Source of the DNA: Variovorax paradoxus
Lineage (GTDB): Bacteria; Pseudomonadota; Gammaproteobacteria; Burkholderiales; Burkholderiaceae_C
Assembly: GCF_030811855.1 (NCBI RefSeq)
Contig: NZ_JAUSRN010000008.1
Span: 62,001-126,000, forward strand
Direction of reading: 5' to 3'
Length of the DNA: 64,000 bases
Shown piece by piece: positions 7,703 through 16,661 of the stretch (its first letter is position 1; each line of letters starts with the position of its first letter). Made by a program: the position numbers and the translations under genes. The notes under the pieces are model-generated. The model made no database searches. It was not told the DNA's origin and saw only the letters and a list, made by a program, of their open reading frames with translations.

Positions 7703-9028
7703 CTATTGTCTTCGCAGTGCGTGTTCGGCTTGCAGGGCAATTGCGAGAACGGCGTCATCGTGCAGCGCGGCGTGCCACAGCATCAGGCCGACCGGCAGTT
7801 CGCCGGTTGCATGGCAGGGCAGCGAGATGGCGCAGCCGTCGAGCATGTTGACGATCGACGGGTTGCGCAGCAGCAGTGCGTTGACGCGAAAGAATTCCTC
7901 GTCGCGCTCGGCACCCGGCGCCACGCTGGCGATGGAGGGTGCGGTGATCGGCACGGTGGGCGACAGCACGGCGTCGAAGGACGCCAGCGCTGTTTCGATG
8001 CGGGCAATCCACGCGCGGCGGGCATTCACGAGGTCGATGTATTCGTGCGCCTTCATGCCGGCGCCGCGCAGGATGCGCTGCGCGACGCGCGGGTCGTAGC
8101 CGGCGCCGCTGCGCTCCAGCAGCAGCCGGTGCCAGGCATAGGACTCGGCCGCCGAAAACCCGCCCGTGGCGTTGATGGCCTGCAACTCGGCCAATTCCGG
8201 CAGCTCGATTTCCTCGACCTGGGCACCCGCACCGCGCAATGTCTGGAGCGCGTTCTCGAAGGCGCTGGCCACCGCGGGCTCGATGTCGTCGAAGAACACG
8301 TTTTTCACCACCGCGAGCCGGTAGGCGCCGACGGAGGCGGCACCGGCGGTTACGCGGCGCGCCGCAAGGATCTCGTGTGCGGCGATGGCATCGCGCACCG
8401 AACGCGTCATGGCGCTGACGGTGTCGAGCGTGGTCGAGAGCGGCAGCGCGCCATCGGCAGGCACCAGGCGGGACGTGCTCTTGAAACCCACGATGCCGTT
8501 CAGCGCTGCTGGAATGCGGATCGAGCCGCCCGTGTCAGAACCGAGCCCGATGAAGGCTGCCCCCGTCGCGACCGAAACGGCGGCACCGGACGACGAACCG
8601 CCCGGAATGCGCGGCGTGGCGGCGTCGCTCACGTTGACCGGCGTGCCATGGTGCGGGTTGACTCCCACGCCAGAAAAGGCGAACTCGGTCATGTTGGTGC
8701 GGCCGGTCAGCACGCCGCCCGCAGCGCGCAGCCGCGCGACCGCCACTGCGTCGGCCTTGGCTGCCGGGGCATGAGAAAGCACGACGGAACCGGCGGGGGT
8801 TGGCTGGCCCTCGATGTCGAACAGGTCCTTGGTGGTGAAGGCGAGTCCGGCGAGCCTGCTTTGCGGCGCCGAACGGCCGACCTGCTCGCGGGCTTCGTCG
8901 AACAACGTGCGCGTGAAAACGTGTTTGCAGGCAGGGGCTTCGGCGATGCCGATGGCACGCTCCAATTCGGTGCGTGCATCGGTGCCACCTGCCAGCATGT
9001 TCAGACGGGTGGCGTGAAGGTCGTTCAT
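7703..9028 (-). CDS. Amidase signature (AS) family hydrolase
   Basis: The 441-residue product has the AS-family Ser-cisSer-Lys triad in order: Lys in FTTKDLFD (about K67), the glycine/serine loop PGGSSSGAA (about 142-150), and the nucleophile in SDTGGSIRIPA (about S169). Such enzymes hydrolyse amides, including GatA, indoleacetamide hydrolase and aryl acylamidases. GatA is unlikely because no gatB or gatC is present. The start is the ATG at 9026-9028 (MNDLHATRLN). The frame is open further upstream but runs into the rpsB promoter region. It is divergent from rpsB and 50 bases downstream ends before dadA. The substrate is unknown. Confidence 0.88.
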   Translation of the reverse strand: MNDLHATRLNMLAGGTDARTELERAIGIAEAPACKHVFTRTLFDEAREQVGRSAPQSRLAGLAFTTKDLFDIEGQPTPAGSVVLSHAPAAKADAVAVARLRAAGGVLTGRTNMTEFAFSGVGVNPHHGTPVNVSDAATPRIPGGSSSGAAVSVATGAAFIGLGSDTGGSIRIPAALNGIVGFKSTSRLVPADGALPLSTTLDTVSAMTRSVRDAIAAHEILAARRVTAGAASVGAYRLAVVKNVFFDDIEPAVASAFENALQTLRGAGAQVEEIELPELAELQAINATGGFSAAESYAWHRLLLERSGAGYDPRVAQRILRGAGMKAHEYIDLVNARRAWIARIETALASFDAVLSPTVPITAPSIASVAPGAERDEEFFRVNALLLRNPSIVNMLDGCAISLPCHATGELPVGLMLWHAALHDDAVLAIALQAEHALRRQ

Positions 9029-9096
9029 GGATCGATCGCCTGGGTGCAGAGGCTGGGTTGCGGGACGGGCCAAGGAGAAGATCAGGAGGAGCGGCG

Positions 9097-9105
9097 TGCT
9101 ATACT
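9097..9105 (+). promoter_or_regulatory. Extended -10 promoter of rpsB
   Basis: TGCTATACT provides TG-n-TATACT, an extended -10 element, with no convincing TTGACA-like box 17 bases upstream. Transcription from here would give a leader of about 140 bases before the rpsB ATG. Long rpsB leaders in other proteobacteria carry the S2 autoregulatory structure. Whether this one does is inference. Confidence 0.5.
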
Positions 9106-9250
9106 CTTTGGGTTTCGCTGACCGCGTGACGGCAACCGCCACACACAGCCAGACACATCCGCAAACCGGCCCAATCAAGGTGTTGCGACTCCATTCGAAG
9201 GAGGCGCAAAACGGGCTGGATTTTAGACCCAACCTTTGGAGTAATTTTCA

Positions 9251-10006
9251 ATGTCTACCACCATGCGCGAAATGCTGGAAGCCGGTGTCCATTTTGGTCA
9301 CCAAACCCGCTTCTGGAACCCCAAGATGGCCCCGTTCATCTTCGGCCATCGCAACAAGATTCACATCATCAACCTGGAAAAGTCGCTTCCGATGTTCCAG
9401 GATGCGATGAAGTACGCCAAGCAGCTCACCGCCAACCGCGGCACGATCCTGATGGTCGGCACCAAGCGCCAGGCCCGTGAAATCGTGGCTGCCGAAGCCC
9501 GCCGCGCCGGCGTGCCTTTCGTGGACACCCGCTGGCTCGGCGGCATGCTGACCAACTTCAAGACGGTCAAGACCTCGATCAAGCGCCTCAAGGACATGAA
9601 GGCCCAGCAAGAAGCCGGCCTCGAAAGCCTGAGCAAGAAAGAGCAGCTCACGTTCTCGCGTGAAATCGCGAAGCTCGAAAAGGACATCGGCGGCATCCAG
9701 GACATGGCTGCGCTGCCGGACGCCATCTTCGTGATCGACGTTGGCTTCCACAAGATCGCCGTGGCAGAAGCCAAGAAGCTCGGCATTCCGCTGATCGGTG
9801 TGGTGGACTCCAACCACTCGCCCGAAGGCATCGACTACGTGATTCCGGGCAACGACGACTCGTCGAAGGCCGTCACGCTTTACGCACGCGGCATCGCCGA
9901 CGCGATCATCGAAGGCCGCAACAGCGCCGGTGGTGACGTGGTCAAGGCCATCGCCGAAGGCAGCAGCGACGAATTCGTCGAAGTCGAAGAGGGCGCTTCG
10001 GCCTGA
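9251..10006 (+). CDS. rpsB: 30S ribosomal protein S2
   Basis: The 251-residue protein is full length for bacterial S2. It starts [26 protein letters not shown] and contains the signature stretches [15 protein letters not shown] and [23 protein letters not shown]2 joins the small subunit late and is needed for S1 binding. A GGAG at 9237-9240 precedes the ATG. It is followed by tsf after 81 bases that include a hairpin terminator. It is the first gene of the translation and envelope cluster. Confidence 0.98.
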   Translation: MSTTMREMLEAGVHFGHQTRFWNPKMAPFIFGHRNKIHIINLEKSLPMFQDAMKYAKQLTANRGTILMVGTKRQAREIVAAEARRAGVPFVDTRWLGGMLTNFKTVKTSIKRLKDMKAQQEAGLESLSKKEQLTFSREIAKLEKDIGGIQDMAALPDAIFVIDVGFHKIAVAEAKKLGIPLIGVVDSNHSPEGIDYVIPGNDDSSKAVTLYARGIADAIIEGRNSAGGDVVKAIAEGSSDEFVEVEEGASA

Positions 10007-10029
10007 TTGGTGCTCTCGCGAGCCTGAAG

Positions 10030-10055
10030 AAGGGGCTTTGGTGCCCCTTTTTTTT
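10030..10055 (+). terminator. Intrinsic terminator or attenuator between rpsB and tsf
   Basis: A seven-base-pair stem AAGGGGC/GCCCCTT (10030-10036 with 10043-10049) with a six-base loop runs into eight or more T. It lies in an otherwise continuous rpsB-tsf unit, so it probably lets only part of the transcription through. This is the arrangement known from E. coli rpsB-tsf. Confidence 0.8.
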
Positions 10056-10087
10056 AACCTGATTTTTGGATTTACGGAGATAGAACA

Positions 10088-11011
10088 ATGGCTGCAATCA
10101 CCGCAAGCATGGTCGGCGAACTGCGCGCAAAGACCGACGCGCCGATGATGGAATGCAAGAAGGCCCTCACCGAGGCCGACGGCAACATGGAAAAGGCCGA
10201 AGAGCTGCTGCGCATCAAGCTCGGCAACAAGGCTGGCAAGGCATCGGGCCGCATCACCGCCGAAGGCGTGGTCACGGCTTTCGTCGACGGCGCTGCCGGC
10301 GGCATGATCGAGATCAATTGCGAAACCGACTTCGTCACCAAGAACGACAGCTTCCTGGCAATGGCCAACGCTGCCGCGATGCTGGTCGCCAAGCACAACC
10401 CTGCCGACCTCGCCGCACTGGGCGCGCTGCCCTACGAGCAAGACGGCTTCGGCCCCACGCTCGAAGACGTGCGCAAGGGCCTCATCGGCAAGATCGGCGA
10501 GAACATGAGCTTCCGCCGCTTCAAGCGCTTTGGCGGCAACGGCAAGCTGGCTTCGTACCTGCACGGCACGCGCATCGGCGTGATGGTCGAGTTCGAAGGC
10601 GACGACACCTCGGCCAAGGATGTTGCGATGCACATCGCCGCCATGAAGCCGGTGGCCATCTCGGCCGCCGACGTGCCTGCGGACCTGATTGAAAAAGAGC
10701 GTGCTGTTGCCGCCGGCAAGGCCGAGGAAGACCGCAAGACGGCCGAAGCCGAAGGCAAGAAGCCGCAGCCTGCCGACATCGTTGCCAAGCGCATCGAAGG
10801 CGGCGTGCAGAAGTACCTCAAGGAAGTCTCGCTGCACAACCAGCCGTTCGTGAAGAACGACAAGCAGACCGTCGAGCAGATGCTCAAGGCCGCCGACACC
10901 AGCATCAAGGGCTTCACCCTGTATGTGGTCGGCGAAGGCATCGAAAAGAAGGTCGACGACTTTGCCGCCGAAGTTGCAGCCCAGGTTGCTGCCGCCAAGG
11001 CCGCCGCGTAA
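10088..11011 (+). CDS. tsf: Elongation factor Ts
   Basis: The 307-residue protein is the nucleotide exchange factor of EF-Tu. It begins [20 protein letters not shown], with the [12 protein letters not shown] motif of the N-terminal UBA-like domain, followed by the core domain with [30 protein letters not shown] provides a GGAG ribosome-binding site eight bases before the ATG. It follows rpsB behind an attenuator-like hairpin, matching the conserved S2/EF-Ts pairing. About 100 bases separate it from pyrH. Confidence 0.98.
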   Translation: MAAITASMVGELRAKTDAPMMECKKALTEADGNMEKAEELLRIKLGNKAGKASGRITAEGVVTAFVDGAAGGMIEINCETDFVTKNDSFLAMANAAAMLVAKHNPADLAALGALPYEQDGFGPTLEDVRKGLIGKIGENMSFRRFKRFGGNGKLASYLHGTRIGVMVEFEGDDTSAKDVAMHIAAMKPVAISAADVPADLIEKERAVAAGKAEEDRKTAEAEGKKPQPADIVAKRIEGGVQKYLKEVSLHNQPFVKNDKQTVEQMLKAADTSIKGFTLYVVGEGIEKKVDDFAAEVAAQVAAAKAAA

Positions 11012-11112
11012 AACTGTTACGCCCCAAGGCGACGGCGCGCATGTGTGTGCCGCCGCTTTTTCACCGCCTCGTTCTACACTCGCCCCCGCCAACACAAGTA
11101 AGGAAATTGCCC

Positions 11113-11835
11113 ATGTCTGATCCCCGCCCAGCCCACAAGCGAATCTTGTTGAAGCTGTCGGGCGAGGCATTAATGGGAGACGATGCCTTTGGTATTAATC
11201 GCGCCACCATCGTTCGCATGGTCGAAGAGATCGCCGAGGTGGTGAACATGGGTGTGGAGCTTGCGGTCGTGATCGGCGGCGGCAACATCTTCCGCGGCGT
11301 CGCGGGAGGCTCTGTCGGCATGGACCGCGCCACGGCCGACTACATGGGCATGCTGGCCACGGTGATGAATTCGCTGGCTCTGGCCGACGCCATGAACAAG
11401 CAGGGACTGGTGGCGCGCGTCATGTCCGCCATCGCCATCGAGCAGGTGGTCGAGCCCTATGTGCGGCCCAAGGCATTGCAGTATCTCGAAGAGGGCAAAG
11501 TCGTCGTGTTTGCCGCGGGCACCGGCAACCCCTTCTTCACCACCGACACGGCCGCTGCGCTGCGCGGTGCCGAGATCGGTGCCGAGCTGGTGCTCAAGGC
11601 CACCAAGGTCGATGGCGTGTATTCCGCCGACCCGAAGACCAACCCCGATGCAACGCGCTATTCGACGCTTACCTTCGACGAGGCGATCGCGCAAAATCTC
11701 GGCATCATGGACGCCACGGCTTTTGCGCTGTGCCGCGACCAGAAGTTGCCGATCAAGGTGTTCTCGATCTTCAAGAACGGCGCGCTCAAGCGCGTTGTCA
11801 TGGGCGAGGACGAAGGCACGCTGGTGCATGCCTGA
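11113..11835 (+). CDS. pyrH: Uridylate kinase (UMP kinase)
   Basis: The 240-residue protein of the amino-acid kinase fold phosphorylates UMP to UDP, the precursor step for UTP and CTP and for UDP-sugars. It contains [15 protein letters not shown] at the N-terminus, the glycine-rich [10 protein letters not shown], and [13 protein letters not shown]. The start ATG at 11113 ([10 protein letters not shown]) follows AGGAAA by eight bases. The open frame extends upstream to 11041 but that part is not family-like. A TACACT at 11075-11080 could be a weak -10. It is eleven bases upstream of frr. Confidence 0.97.
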   Translation: MSDPRPAHKRILLKLSGEALMGDDAFGINRATIVRMVEEIAEVVNMGVELAVVIGGGNIFRGVAGGSVGMDRATADYMGMLATVMNSLALADAMNKQGLVARVMSAIAIEQVVEPYVRPKALQYLEEGKVVVFAAGTGNPFFTTDTAAALRGAEIGAELVLKATKVDGVYSADPKTNPDATRYSTLTFDEAIAQNLGIMDATAFALCRDQKLPIKVFSIFKNGALKRVVMGEDEGTLVHA

Positions 11836-11846
11836 GGAGTATTGAG

Positions 11847-12416
11847 ATGACGACCCCTACCATTGCAGAAATTCGCAGCACGACCGATGCGAAGATGAAC
11901 CAGTCGCTCGCTGCGTTCCAGAACAACCTCACCAAGATCCGTACCGGCCGCGCCAACTCGGCGCTGCTCGACTCGATCCATGTCGATTACTACGGCTCGC
12001 AAGTCCCGCTGAGCCAGGTGGCCAACGTGTCGGTGCTCGACTCGCGCACCATCAGCGTCCAGCCCTGGGAAAAAGGCATGGGCGCCAAGATCGAGAAGGC
12101 CATTCGCGAAAGCGACCTGGGCCTGAACCCGGCCTCGATGGGCGACCTGATCCGCGTGCCGCTTCCCGCCATGAGCGAAGAGCGGCGCAAGGAAATGACC
12201 AAGCTGGTCCGCAACGAAGGCGAAACCGCCAAGATCGCCACGCGCAACCTGCGCCGCGATGCGAACGAAGCCGTCAAGAAGCTGGTCAAGGAAAAGCTCG
12301 CCTCCGAAGACGACCAGAAACGCGCCGAAGCCGAGATCCAGAAGGTCACCGACCGCCACATCGCGGAAATCGATCGCCTGGTCGCGGCCAAGGAAGCGGA
12401 GATCATGGCCGTTTGA
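11847..12416 (+). CDS. frr: Ribosome recycling factor
   Basis: The 189-residue protein releases ribosomes from mRNA after termination, acting with EF-G. It has the family hallmarks [32 protein letters not shown] and [19 protein letters not shown], plus a long C-terminal helix. A GAGGAGT Shine-Dalgarno overlaps the end of pyrH, eight bases before the ATG, indicating coupled translation of the pair. The stop overlaps the possible TTG start of uppS. Confidence 0.98.
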   Translation: MTTPTIAEIRSTTDAKMNQSLAAFQNNLTKIRTGRANSALLDSIHVDYYGSQVPLSQVANVSVLDSRTISVQPWEKGMGAKIEKAIRESDLGLNPASMGDLIRVPLPAMSEERRKEMTKLVRNEGETAKIATRNLRRDANEAVKKLVKEKLASEDDQKRAEAEIQKVTDRHIAEIDRLVAAKEAEIMAV

Positions 12417-12424
12417 AGCTGCGC

Positions 12425-13168
12425 ATGGCCTCCTCCCTGCCGCAGGTTCCCCGCCACATTGCCATCGTCATGGATGGCAACGGGCGCTGGGCGACGCGGC
12501 GGTTCCTGCCCCGCGTGGCGGGACACAAGCAGGGTGTCGAGTCGCTGCGGCGCTGCGTCAAGGCCTGCGTCGATCGCGGGGTGGGCATTCTCACGGTCTT
12601 CGCGTTCTCGTCGGAGAACTGGAACCGTCCGCCCGAAGAGGTGTCGGGCCTGATGGAGATCATGGTCGGTGCACTCGCACGCGAGGTGCCCAAGCTGAGC
12701 CGCGACGGCGTGCGGCTGCATTTCGTTGGCGAGCGGGCGGGACTCTCCAAGAAAATGGTGCAGGGCCTGGTCGATGCCGAGGAAGCCACGGCAGAGAACA
12801 CCAAGCTCATTCTCAACGTCTGCTTCAACTACGGCGGCCGGTGGGACATTGCACGCGCCGCCGCCAAGCTGATGGAACAGGGCGAGCCGCTCACCGAAGC
12901 CAATCTCGACCGCGCCATGGCCCTGGCGCACGTGCCCGACCCCGACCTGCTCATCCGCACTGGCGGCGAGCAGCGGCTGTCGAATTTCCTGCTCTGGCAG
13001 AGCGCTTACGCGGAGCTTTTCTTCAGCAACAAGCTCTGGCCCGAATTCGACGAAGCCGAGCTGGACGCCGGAATTGCCGCGTTCCAGGCTCGCGAGCGCC
13101 GGTTCGGCAAGACTTCCGCGCAGGTCACGGCCGGCAGCGATTCCTCTTCAGATCGCCAGATGGCCTGA
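12425..13168 (+). CDS. uppS: Undecaprenyl diphosphate synthase (cis-prenyltransferase)
   Basis: The 247-residue enzyme makes C55 undecaprenyl diphosphate, the lipid carrier for peptidoglycan and O-antigen, from farnesyl diphosphate and IPP. The catalytic DGNGRW lies at residues 17-22, FAFSSENWNRP follows, and the C-terminal substrate-binding stretch is PDLLIRTGGEQRLSNFLLWQSAYAE. The start is set at ATG 12425 (MASSLPQVPRHIAIVMDG). An in-frame TTG at 12413, overlapping the frr stop, would add four residues and cannot be excluded. It is followed after 29 bases by cdsA. Confidence 0.96.
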   Translation: MASSLPQVPRHIAIVMDGNGRWATRRFLPRVAGHKQGVESLRRCVKACVDRGVGILTVFAFSSENWNRPPEEVSGLMEIMVGALAREVPKLSRDGVRLHFVGERAGLSKKMVQGLVDAEEATAENTKLILNVCFNYGGRWDIARAAAKLMEQGEPLTEANLDRAMALAHVPDPDLLIRTGGEQRLSNFLLWQSAYAELFFSNKLWPEFDEAELDAGIAAFQARERRFGKTSAQVTAGSDSSSDRQMA

Positions 13169-13197
13169 GGGCCTTCACGGCCCGACAACTCAGCCGC

Positions 13198-14043
13198 ATG
13201 CTCAAACAACGCATCCTCACGGCCATCGTCCTGCTGGCGATCCTGCTGCCGGCACTCTTCTATCCGTCCCACATTCCCTTTGCCTGCGTCATGCTGGTGC
13301 TGATCGGCGCCGCAGCCTGGGAGTGGGGCCGCCTCAACGGCTACAGCCAGCGGCTGTCCGTGTTCCTCGGGCTGGAAACGGTCGTGCTGTGCGCGCTTTC
13401 ATGGTGGCTCGGACTGCTCGCGCAGCCGCTCATGCTCATGTGGCTGGTGGCCAGTGCCGCGTGGGTGCTTGGCGGGGCGGCATTGCTGCGGGTGGCGGTG
13501 CCGGGCTGGCCCCGCATTCCGCGCGGCCTGCGCCTGGTGGGTGGGTTGCTGGCGCTCTGGGTGGCGTGGCTCGCGGCCGTGCAAGCGCGCATGGTCGGCA
13601 TCAACTTCCTGCTGTCGATTCTCGTGCTGGTCTGGGTGGCGGACGTCTTCGCGTATTTCGCGGGCCGCGCCTTCGGCCTGAAGTTCACGCGCGGCAAGCT
13701 CGCGCCCACCATCAGCCCGGGCAAGAGCTGGGAAGGCGTGTGGGGCGGCATGGCCGGCGTGGTGGTTCTGGCCTTTGCCTGGGTCTGGGCCGACAAGGCG
13801 GCCGGCGCCACGGTGGCAAGCCTCTACACCCGGCTGCATGAACGCGGCTGGTGGCTGCTGCTGGTGGGCGTGGTGTTTCTGGCGGCGATGAGCGTTGTCG
13901 GCGATCTGGTCGAATCGCTGATCAAGCGCAGCGCCGGCGCCAAGGACAGCAGCAGCCTGCTTCCGGGCCACGGCGGCGTGCTCGACCGCGTGGATGCCCT
14001 CTTGCCGGTACTTCCCATTGCAATGATGCTGGCTTCCTTGTGA
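13198..14043 (+). CDS. cdsA: Phosphatidate cytidylyltransferase (CDP-diglyceride synthase)
   Basis: The 281-residue integral membrane enzyme makes CDP-diacylglycerol from phosphatidate and CTP, the branch point for all phospholipids. About seven or eight hydrophobic segments are visible. The CDS family signature is present near the C-terminus: [20 protein letters not shown] followed by GVLDRVD. The ATG at 13198 follows the uppS stop by 29 bases, and the TGA overlaps the GTG start of dxr by three bases, so the two are translationally coupled. Confidence 0.96.
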   Translation: MLKQRILTAIVLLAILLPALFYPSHIPFACVMLVLIGAAAWEWGRLNGYSQRLSVFLGLETVVLCALSWWLGLLAQPLMLMWLVASAAWVLGGAALLRVAVPGWPRIPRGLRLVGGLLALWVAWLAAVQARMVGINFLLSILVLVWVADVFAYFAGRAFGLKFTRGKLAPTISPGKSWEGVWGGMAGVVVLAFAWVWADKAAGATVASLYTRLHERGWWLLLVGVVFLAAMSVVGDLVESLIKRSAGAKDSSSLLPGHGGVLDRVDALLPVLPIAMMLASL

Positions 14044-15227
14044 ACACACCCAAACAACGCATCACGGTGCTGGGTTCGACCGGTTCGGTCGGGGTCAGCA
14101 CGCTCGATGTCATTTCGCGGCACCCCGACCGTTTCGAGGTTTTCGCGCTGTCCGCTTCGACCAAGGTCGACGAACTGCTGGCGCAGTGCGCCCGGTTCTC
14201 TCCCCGGTTCGCGGTCATGGCCAGCTCGGCGCATGCGGCGCAGCTGGCGGAAAAGCTGGAGCAGAACAATCTTCCTACACGCGTACTGAGCGGCATCGAC
14301 GCTATTGAAAAGATAGCGTCTCACGAAGAAGTCGACGCAGTCATGGCGGCCATCGTCGGTGCCGCAGGCCTCGGCCCTTGCCTGGCTGCCGCGCGCGCCG
14401 GCAAGCGCCTGCTGCTGGCCAACAAGGAGGCGCTGGTGGTCGGCGGCGAGCTGTTCATGCGCACCGTACGCGAGGGCGGCGCGACGCTGCTGCCGATCGA
14501 CAGCGAGCACTCGGCCATTTTCCAGTCGCTGCCGGAAGACCCGTCGACCTGGGCGCGCCGCATCGACAAGATCATCCTGACCGCATCGGGCGGCCCGTTC
14601 CGCACGCGCGCGCCCGAGACCCTCAGTTCGGTGACGCCCGAGCAGGCCTGCGCCCATCCGAACTGGGTCATGGGCCGCAAGATTTCTGTCGATTCCGCCA
14701 CCATGATGAACAAGGCGCTCGAGGTGATTGAGGCGCGCCACCTCTTCGGCGTGCTGCCCGAGCAAATCGAAGTGGTCATCCATCCTCAGAGCGTGGTGCA
14801 TTCGATGGTGCAATTCACCGATGCGTCGGTTATCGCCCAATTGGGCACTCCCGACATGCGAGTGCCGATCGCCGTCGGCCTGGCATGGCCCGAGCGCATC
14901 GAAAGCGGAGCGGGGCGCCTGGACTTCCGCCAGATGGCAGCCCTGAGCTTCGACGCCCCCGATGCGGCGCTGTTCCCAGGCCTTGGCCTGGCCTGGCATG
15001 CGCTGCGCGCGGCGCCCGGGACCACGGCGGTGCTCAATGCCGCCAACGAAGTCGCGGTCCAGGCATTTCTTGATCGGCGACTGCGATTCGACCGCATTCA
15101 TGCCGTCAACATGGAAACTTTGGAGGCTGTTGCCCCCTCCAAGCCCGCATCGCTGGCCGACCTGCTGGCGCTCGATGCCAGTGCGCGTGCGGCCGCCAAC
15201 GCCGCGGCGCTGCGCTTCGCGGCCTGA
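14040..15227 (+). CDS. dxr: 1-deoxy-D-xylulose 5-phosphate reductoisomerase
   Basis: The 395-residue enzyme converts DXP to MEP with NADPH, the committed step of non-mevalonate isoprenoid synthesis, and so feeds uppS. The NADPH-binding GSTGSVG is at residues 12-18. The metal and substrate residues lie in [37 protein letters not shown] and [18 protein letters not shown], all conserved. The GTG start at 14040 overlaps the cdsA stop in a GTGA arrangement. The length matches E. coli Dxr (398 aa). Confidence 0.97.
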   Translation: MNTPKQRITVLGSTGSVGVSTLDVISRHPDRFEVFALSASTKVDELLAQCARFSPRFAVMASSAHAAQLAEKLEQNNLPTRVLSGIDAIEKIASHEEVDAVMAAIVGAAGLGPCLAAARAGKRLLLANKEALVVGGELFMRTVREGGATLLPIDSEHSAIFQSLPEDPSTWARRIDKIILTASGGPFRTRAPETLSSVTPEQACAHPNWVMGRKISVDSATMMNKALEVIEARHLFGVLPEQIEVVIHPQSVVHSMVQFTDASVIAQLGTPDMRVPIAVGLAWPERIESGAGRLDFRQMAALSFDAPDAALFPGLGLAWHALRAAPGTTAVLNAANEVAVQAFLDRRLRFDRIHAVNMETLEAVAPSKPASLADLLALDASARAAANAAALRFAA

Positions 15228-15252
15228 CCCTTCCCGTCGATAGAGGATCCGG

Positions 15253-16623
15253 ATGCTCACCGTCATCGCTTTCGTCGTTGCACTCGGCGTCCTCATTGCA
15301 GTGCACGAATATGGCCACTACCGTGTCGCGGTGGCGTGCGGCGTCAAGGTCCTTCGGTTCTCGGTGGGCTTCGGCAAGACCCTCTATCGCTGGCAGCCCA
15401 AGCGCCAGCATCCGGGCCAGGAAACCGAATTCGTCATCGGCGCGTTTCCTTTCGGCGGCTACGTCAAGATGCTCGACGAGCGCGAAGGGCCGGTCGCGCC
15501 GGAAGAGCGCGAGCGTGCCTTCAACACGCAGCCGCTGCGCTCGCGTGCTGCGATTGTTGCCGCGGGTCCCATTGCCAACCTGCTGCTCGCGGTGGTGCTC
15601 TACACGGTCGTCAACTGGATCGGCGTGGACGAGCCTGTCGCCAAGCTGGCCCGGCCGGTAGCGGCCTCGCTCGCGGAAGCCGCGGGCCTGCGCGGTGGCG
15701 AGCACGTCACGCGTGCTGGCTTCGATGGCCGCCTGGAGCCCGTGCAATCGTTCGAAGACCTGCGCTGGCGCATGACGCGCGGCGCGCTCGACGGCCGCGA
15801 CCTCACGCTTGAAATCGCGGGAGAGGGCGGCAAGGCCGCGCGCCAGATCGTGCTTCCGCTGAGCCGCATGGAGGCCAAGGATGCCGATCCGCAGATGTTC
15901 CGCAAGATCGGAGTCGTCGCGCCGTTGACGCGTCCCGAGATCGGCCAAGTGATGGCGGGCAGCGCCGCAGAACGCGCGGGCCTTCGCAGCGGAGACCTGG
16001 TTCGCACCGTGGGGAGCACGGCCATCGTAGATGGGCAGCAATTGCGCGAGATGATCCGCACCTCGATCGATGGCGACCAGCCTCGCGCACAGACCTGGCA
16101 GGTCCAGCGCGGCGGCCAGCCGGTCCAGCTTGAAGTCAAGCCCGAACTGCGCGAAGAGGGCGCCGCGAAGGTCGGCCGCATCGGTGCGTATGTCGGTGCG
16201 CCGCCTGAAATGGTCACGGTTCGGCAGGGTCCCGTCGACGGCGTCTGGCTCGGCATCGTGCGCACTTGGGAGGTCTCTGCGCTCACCGTTCGCATGATGG
16301 GCAAGATGGTGATCGGGGAGGCTTCGCTCAAGAATTTGAGCGGGCCGCTCACGATTGCCGACTATGCGGGCAAGTCCGCGAGCCTCGGCTTGACCCAGTA
16401 CCTGGTGTTCCTCGCGCTGATCAGCGTGAGCCTTGGCGTGCTGAATCTCATGCCGCTGCCGGTCCTCGATGGGGGGCACCTGATGTATTATCTTTGGGAG
16501 GGCCTGACCGGCAAGAGCGTCTCTGACGCCTGGATGGAACGGCTGCAGCGCGGCGGAGTCGCCTTGCTGCTGGTCATGATGTCGGTCGCACTTTTCAACG
16601 ACGTCACGCGGCTCTTTGGTTAA
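15253..16623 (+). CDS. rseP: Site-2 protease RseP (regulated intramembrane zinc protease)
   Basis: The 456-residue inner-membrane protease belongs to the M50 family. The zinc motif HEYGH sits at residues 18-22 inside the first membrane helix. Two PDZ-like domains occupy the periplasmic part (about 110-310). The second metal-ligand motif is NLMPLPVLDGGHL near residue 395. RseP completes cleavage of anti-sigma factor RseA in the envelope stress response and clears signal peptide remnants. It is followed by bamA after 38 bases, the standard order in beta- and gammaproteobacteria. Confidence 0.96.
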   Translation: MLTVIAFVVALGVLIAVHEYGHYRVAVACGVKVLRFSVGFGKTLYRWQPKRQHPGQETEFVIGAFPFGGYVKMLDEREGPVAPEERERAFNTQPLRSRAAIVAAGPIANLLLAVVLYTVVNWIGVDEPVAKLARPVAASLAEAAGLRGGEHVTRAGFDGRLEPVQSFEDLRWRMTRGALDGRDLTLEIAGEGGKAARQIVLPLSRMEAKDADPQMFRKIGVVAPLTRPEIGQVMAGSAAERAGLRSGDLVRTVGSTAIVDGQQLREMIRTSIDGDQPRAQTWQVQRGGQPVQLEVKPELREEGAAKVGRIGAYVGAPPEMVTVRQGPVDGVWLGIVRTWEVSALTVRMMGKMVIGEASLKNLSGPLTIADYAGKSASLGLTQYLVFLALISVSLGVLNLMPLPVLDGGHLMYYLWEGLTGKSVSDAWMERLQRGGVALLLVMMSVALFNDVTRLFG

Positions 16624-16661
16624 CTTTCTGCCGGCCCTTTCCGCGCCGGCCCAATTCACAG

